From Rhodanobacter sp. AS-Z3 (GTDB lineage Bacteria; Pseudomonadota; Gammaproteobacteria; Xanthomonadales; Rhodanobacteraceae), in the NCBI RefSeq assembly GCF_029224025.1, contig NZ_CP119392.1, forward strand, positions 581,001-645,000: 64,000 nucleotides of DNA, given 5' to 3'. The translations under genes were made by a program, and so were the position numbers. Of the stretch, positions 62,953 to 64,000 are shown piece by piece. A model generated the notes under the pieces. It ran no database searches, was not told the origin of the DNA, and was given only the letters and a program-made list of their open reading frames with translations. Numbering within the stretch: the stretch's first letter is position 1; the number at the start of each line of letters is the position of its first letter.

Positions 62953-63420
62953 ATGGCTGCACCGTTGTCGTGGAAGCTGGGTGGAGCGGTAGCGGCCGTG
63001 ATTGTCGCTGCCCTGGCATGGCATGGCGCTTCGCAGTATCTGGCTGGCCGCCACGCCGATGAGCTCACTCGGGAGGTGGCGCACAATACCGAGCTGCAGG
63101 CGCAGCAGGCCAAACTGCAGGCGCAGCAGCGCAGTGAACAATTGGCGGCCACCTTGCAGCGCCAGCGCGATGACCTGGCCACCACTTATCAGCAGGTCAA
63201 CCAGGACGCGGTGGAATACCAGGTAGCGCAGGCGCGGCGCGAGGAAGCGCGGCGGCAGGAAGCGTTGCGGGTGAAGGCGACGTTCCGGCTGAACGCGAAC
63301 CAGAAATGCGCCGGTGGCATCGTCATCAATCGCAGCGGGTCGAGCTTCACCCAGGCGATCGGCAAGACCGGTGAGCCGATCAAATGCACCGGCGACATGG
63401 CGGAAGAGCCGTTGCGCTGA
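62953..63420 (+). CDS. Membrane-anchored coiled-coil protein
   Basis: 155 aa from the ATG at 62953 (MAAPLSWKLGGAVAAVIVAA), preceded by GGGGATGGG. One N-terminal transmembrane helix, then a heptad-rich coiled coil (VAHNTELQAQQAKLQAQQRSEQLAATLQRQRDDL to RREEARRQEALRVKA), then a short globular tail with two cysteines (KCAGGIVINRSG, KCTGD). Likely inner-membrane anchored with the rest in the periplasm. No family recognised. Confidence 0.72.
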   Translation: MAAPLSWKLGGAVAAVIVAALAWHGASQYLAGRHADELTREVAHNTELQAQQAKLQAQQRSEQLAATLQRQRDDLATTYQQVNQDAVEYQVAQARREEARRQEALRVKATFRLNANQKCAGGIVINRSGSSFTQAIGKTGEPIKCTGDMAEEPLR

Positions 63421-63429
63421 GCGCAGCGC

Positions 63430-63975
63430 CTATGGCAACTCCGCTTGTGTCGGCGCGTAGCTCAACCGGCCATCCACGATGTGCGCAGGTGAGGTGAACG
63501 GGTGCTCGGTGGTATGGCTGGCGTCCAGAATGTGGATCACCTCGATGCCACGCAGTTTCAATACGTCCGAAACAAGCGATCGGTGGCAGCGCCACCAGAC
63601 TACTTCGGCGCACATCATCGCGGTGCGCTTCTTTTCCGCCAGCTTCAACAGCGCGGCCAGGCCTTCGGCGAATTCCGGCGTGGCGAGATAGTCCGCATAG
63701 CCCTGGAACGAAGCATTGCGCCAGGCCGTGTTGGGCGAGCCTGGCTGCACCTTGCGGCGACCGCCGAGTTTGGGTATCCACTGATAACTCACGCCATGCG
63801 CAGGTAGCGACTCGGCCAGCGCTTCACTGGCGAAGTGCGGATAGCGACGCGAACCGGGAAAACGCCGCACGTCGGCGATCGCTTCGATACCGTATTCGCC
63901 GAGCAGCGCCAGGAATTCTTCCAGCGTGCGGGTGGAATGGCCGATGGTCCAGAGGGTGGCGGGATCGTCAGGCAT
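63430..63975 (-). CDS. DUF488-family protein
   Basis: 181 aa. LWTIGHSTRTLEEFLALLGEYGIEAIADVRRFPGSRRYPHF and MMCAEVVWWRCHRSLVSDVLKLRGIEVIHIL are the two signature blocks of DUF488 (IGHS..; DVR..P.S; C.E....CHR). The Cys and His residues resemble a catalytic or metal site, but the function is unestablished. It ends nine bases from the convergent coiled-coil gene, and starts just after another minus-strand gene ends at 63979. Confidence 0.87.
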   Translation of the reverse strand: MPDDPATLWTIGHSTRTLEEFLALLGEYGIEAIADVRRFPGSRRYPHFASEALAESLPAHGVSYQWIPKLGGRRKVQPGSPNTAWRNASFQGYADYLATPEFAEGLAALLKLAEKKRTAMMCAEVVWWRCHRSLVSDVLKLRGIEVIHILDASHTTEHPFTSPAHIVDGRLSYAPTQAELP

Positions 63976-63978
63976 GGC

Positions 63979-64000
63979 TCAGTCGATCTTGTGCAGCGCC
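63979..64000 (-). CDS. C-terminal end of an unidentified gene (cut by window edge)
   Basis: The last codons read ..ALHKID followed by TGA at 63979-63981, three bases before the DUF488 ATG. Too short to identify. Inferred mainly from the tight spacing. Confidence 0.3.

Noticed and set aside
1..64000. tRNA or rRNA gene, CRISPR array
   Set aside because: None recognised on reading either strand; a covariance-model scan would be needed to exclude a tRNA completely.

Overview
The window looks like the chromosome of a high-GC gammaproteobacterium of the Xanthomonadales, most likely Rhodanobacteraceae (Dyella/Rhodanobacter type). This is inferred from gene content, codon use and a GTAGGAGCGCACCCTGTGCG repeat, not from a database search. 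Housekeeping blocks are separated by two accessory regions.

Layout. 1-2251 (minus): start of kdpB, then kdpA, kdpF and a 30-codon membrane ORF. 2252-5940: gene-poor DNA with a ladder of five 21-22 bp repeats, then an IS21-family element whose istA and istB each carry one frameshift. 6133-34963: an RHS toxin locus. It has a 2130-aa secreted YD-repeat shell with fibronectin-like repeats, a separately secreted RHS core/tip protein, and three head-to-tail copies of a 7,322-bp element. 34945-36132: an IS5-family element. 36136-43762: a defence block with an N-terminally damaged PD-(D/E)XK protein, a recombinase pseudogene and a Gabija-like OLD/UvrD pair. 44390-46766: ntrB-ntrC. 46929-53919: a beta-1,2-glucan phosphorylase (GH94), divergent GH144 glucanase and FAD oxidoreductase. 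54016: 6-phosphogluconate dehydrogenase. 55034-62159 (minus): a type I restriction system with toxin-antitoxin modules between hsdS and hsdR. 62380-64000: small unrelated genes.

The main result is the tandem element. Each copy starts at a 20-bp core, GCGCGCTATTACGATCCCGC, which encodes ARYYDP, the hallmark motif of RHS cores. The same core recurs at 12780, 20102, 27423 and 34745. Downstream of the core each copy carries the end of an RHS core, an M15-metallopeptidase-like toxin domain, a candidate periplasmic immunity protein, two small minus-strand genes, paired iteron-like octamers, an XRE regulator with a perfect operator palindrome, a CHC2/toprim primase with a P-loop domain, and a complete tyrosine recombinase. 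At the far right the core is followed by a different, diverged RHS continuation: the original tip. The simplest reading is an integrative element that inserts at the ARYYDP codons, keeps the reading frame and swaps the tip of a resident RHS protein for its own toxin/immunity cassette. Excision would restore the native gene. In copies 2 and 3 the tip has no start and should be silent. The three copies appear identical except for one deleted G and one primase codon, so amplification is recent or the copies are kept homogeneous.
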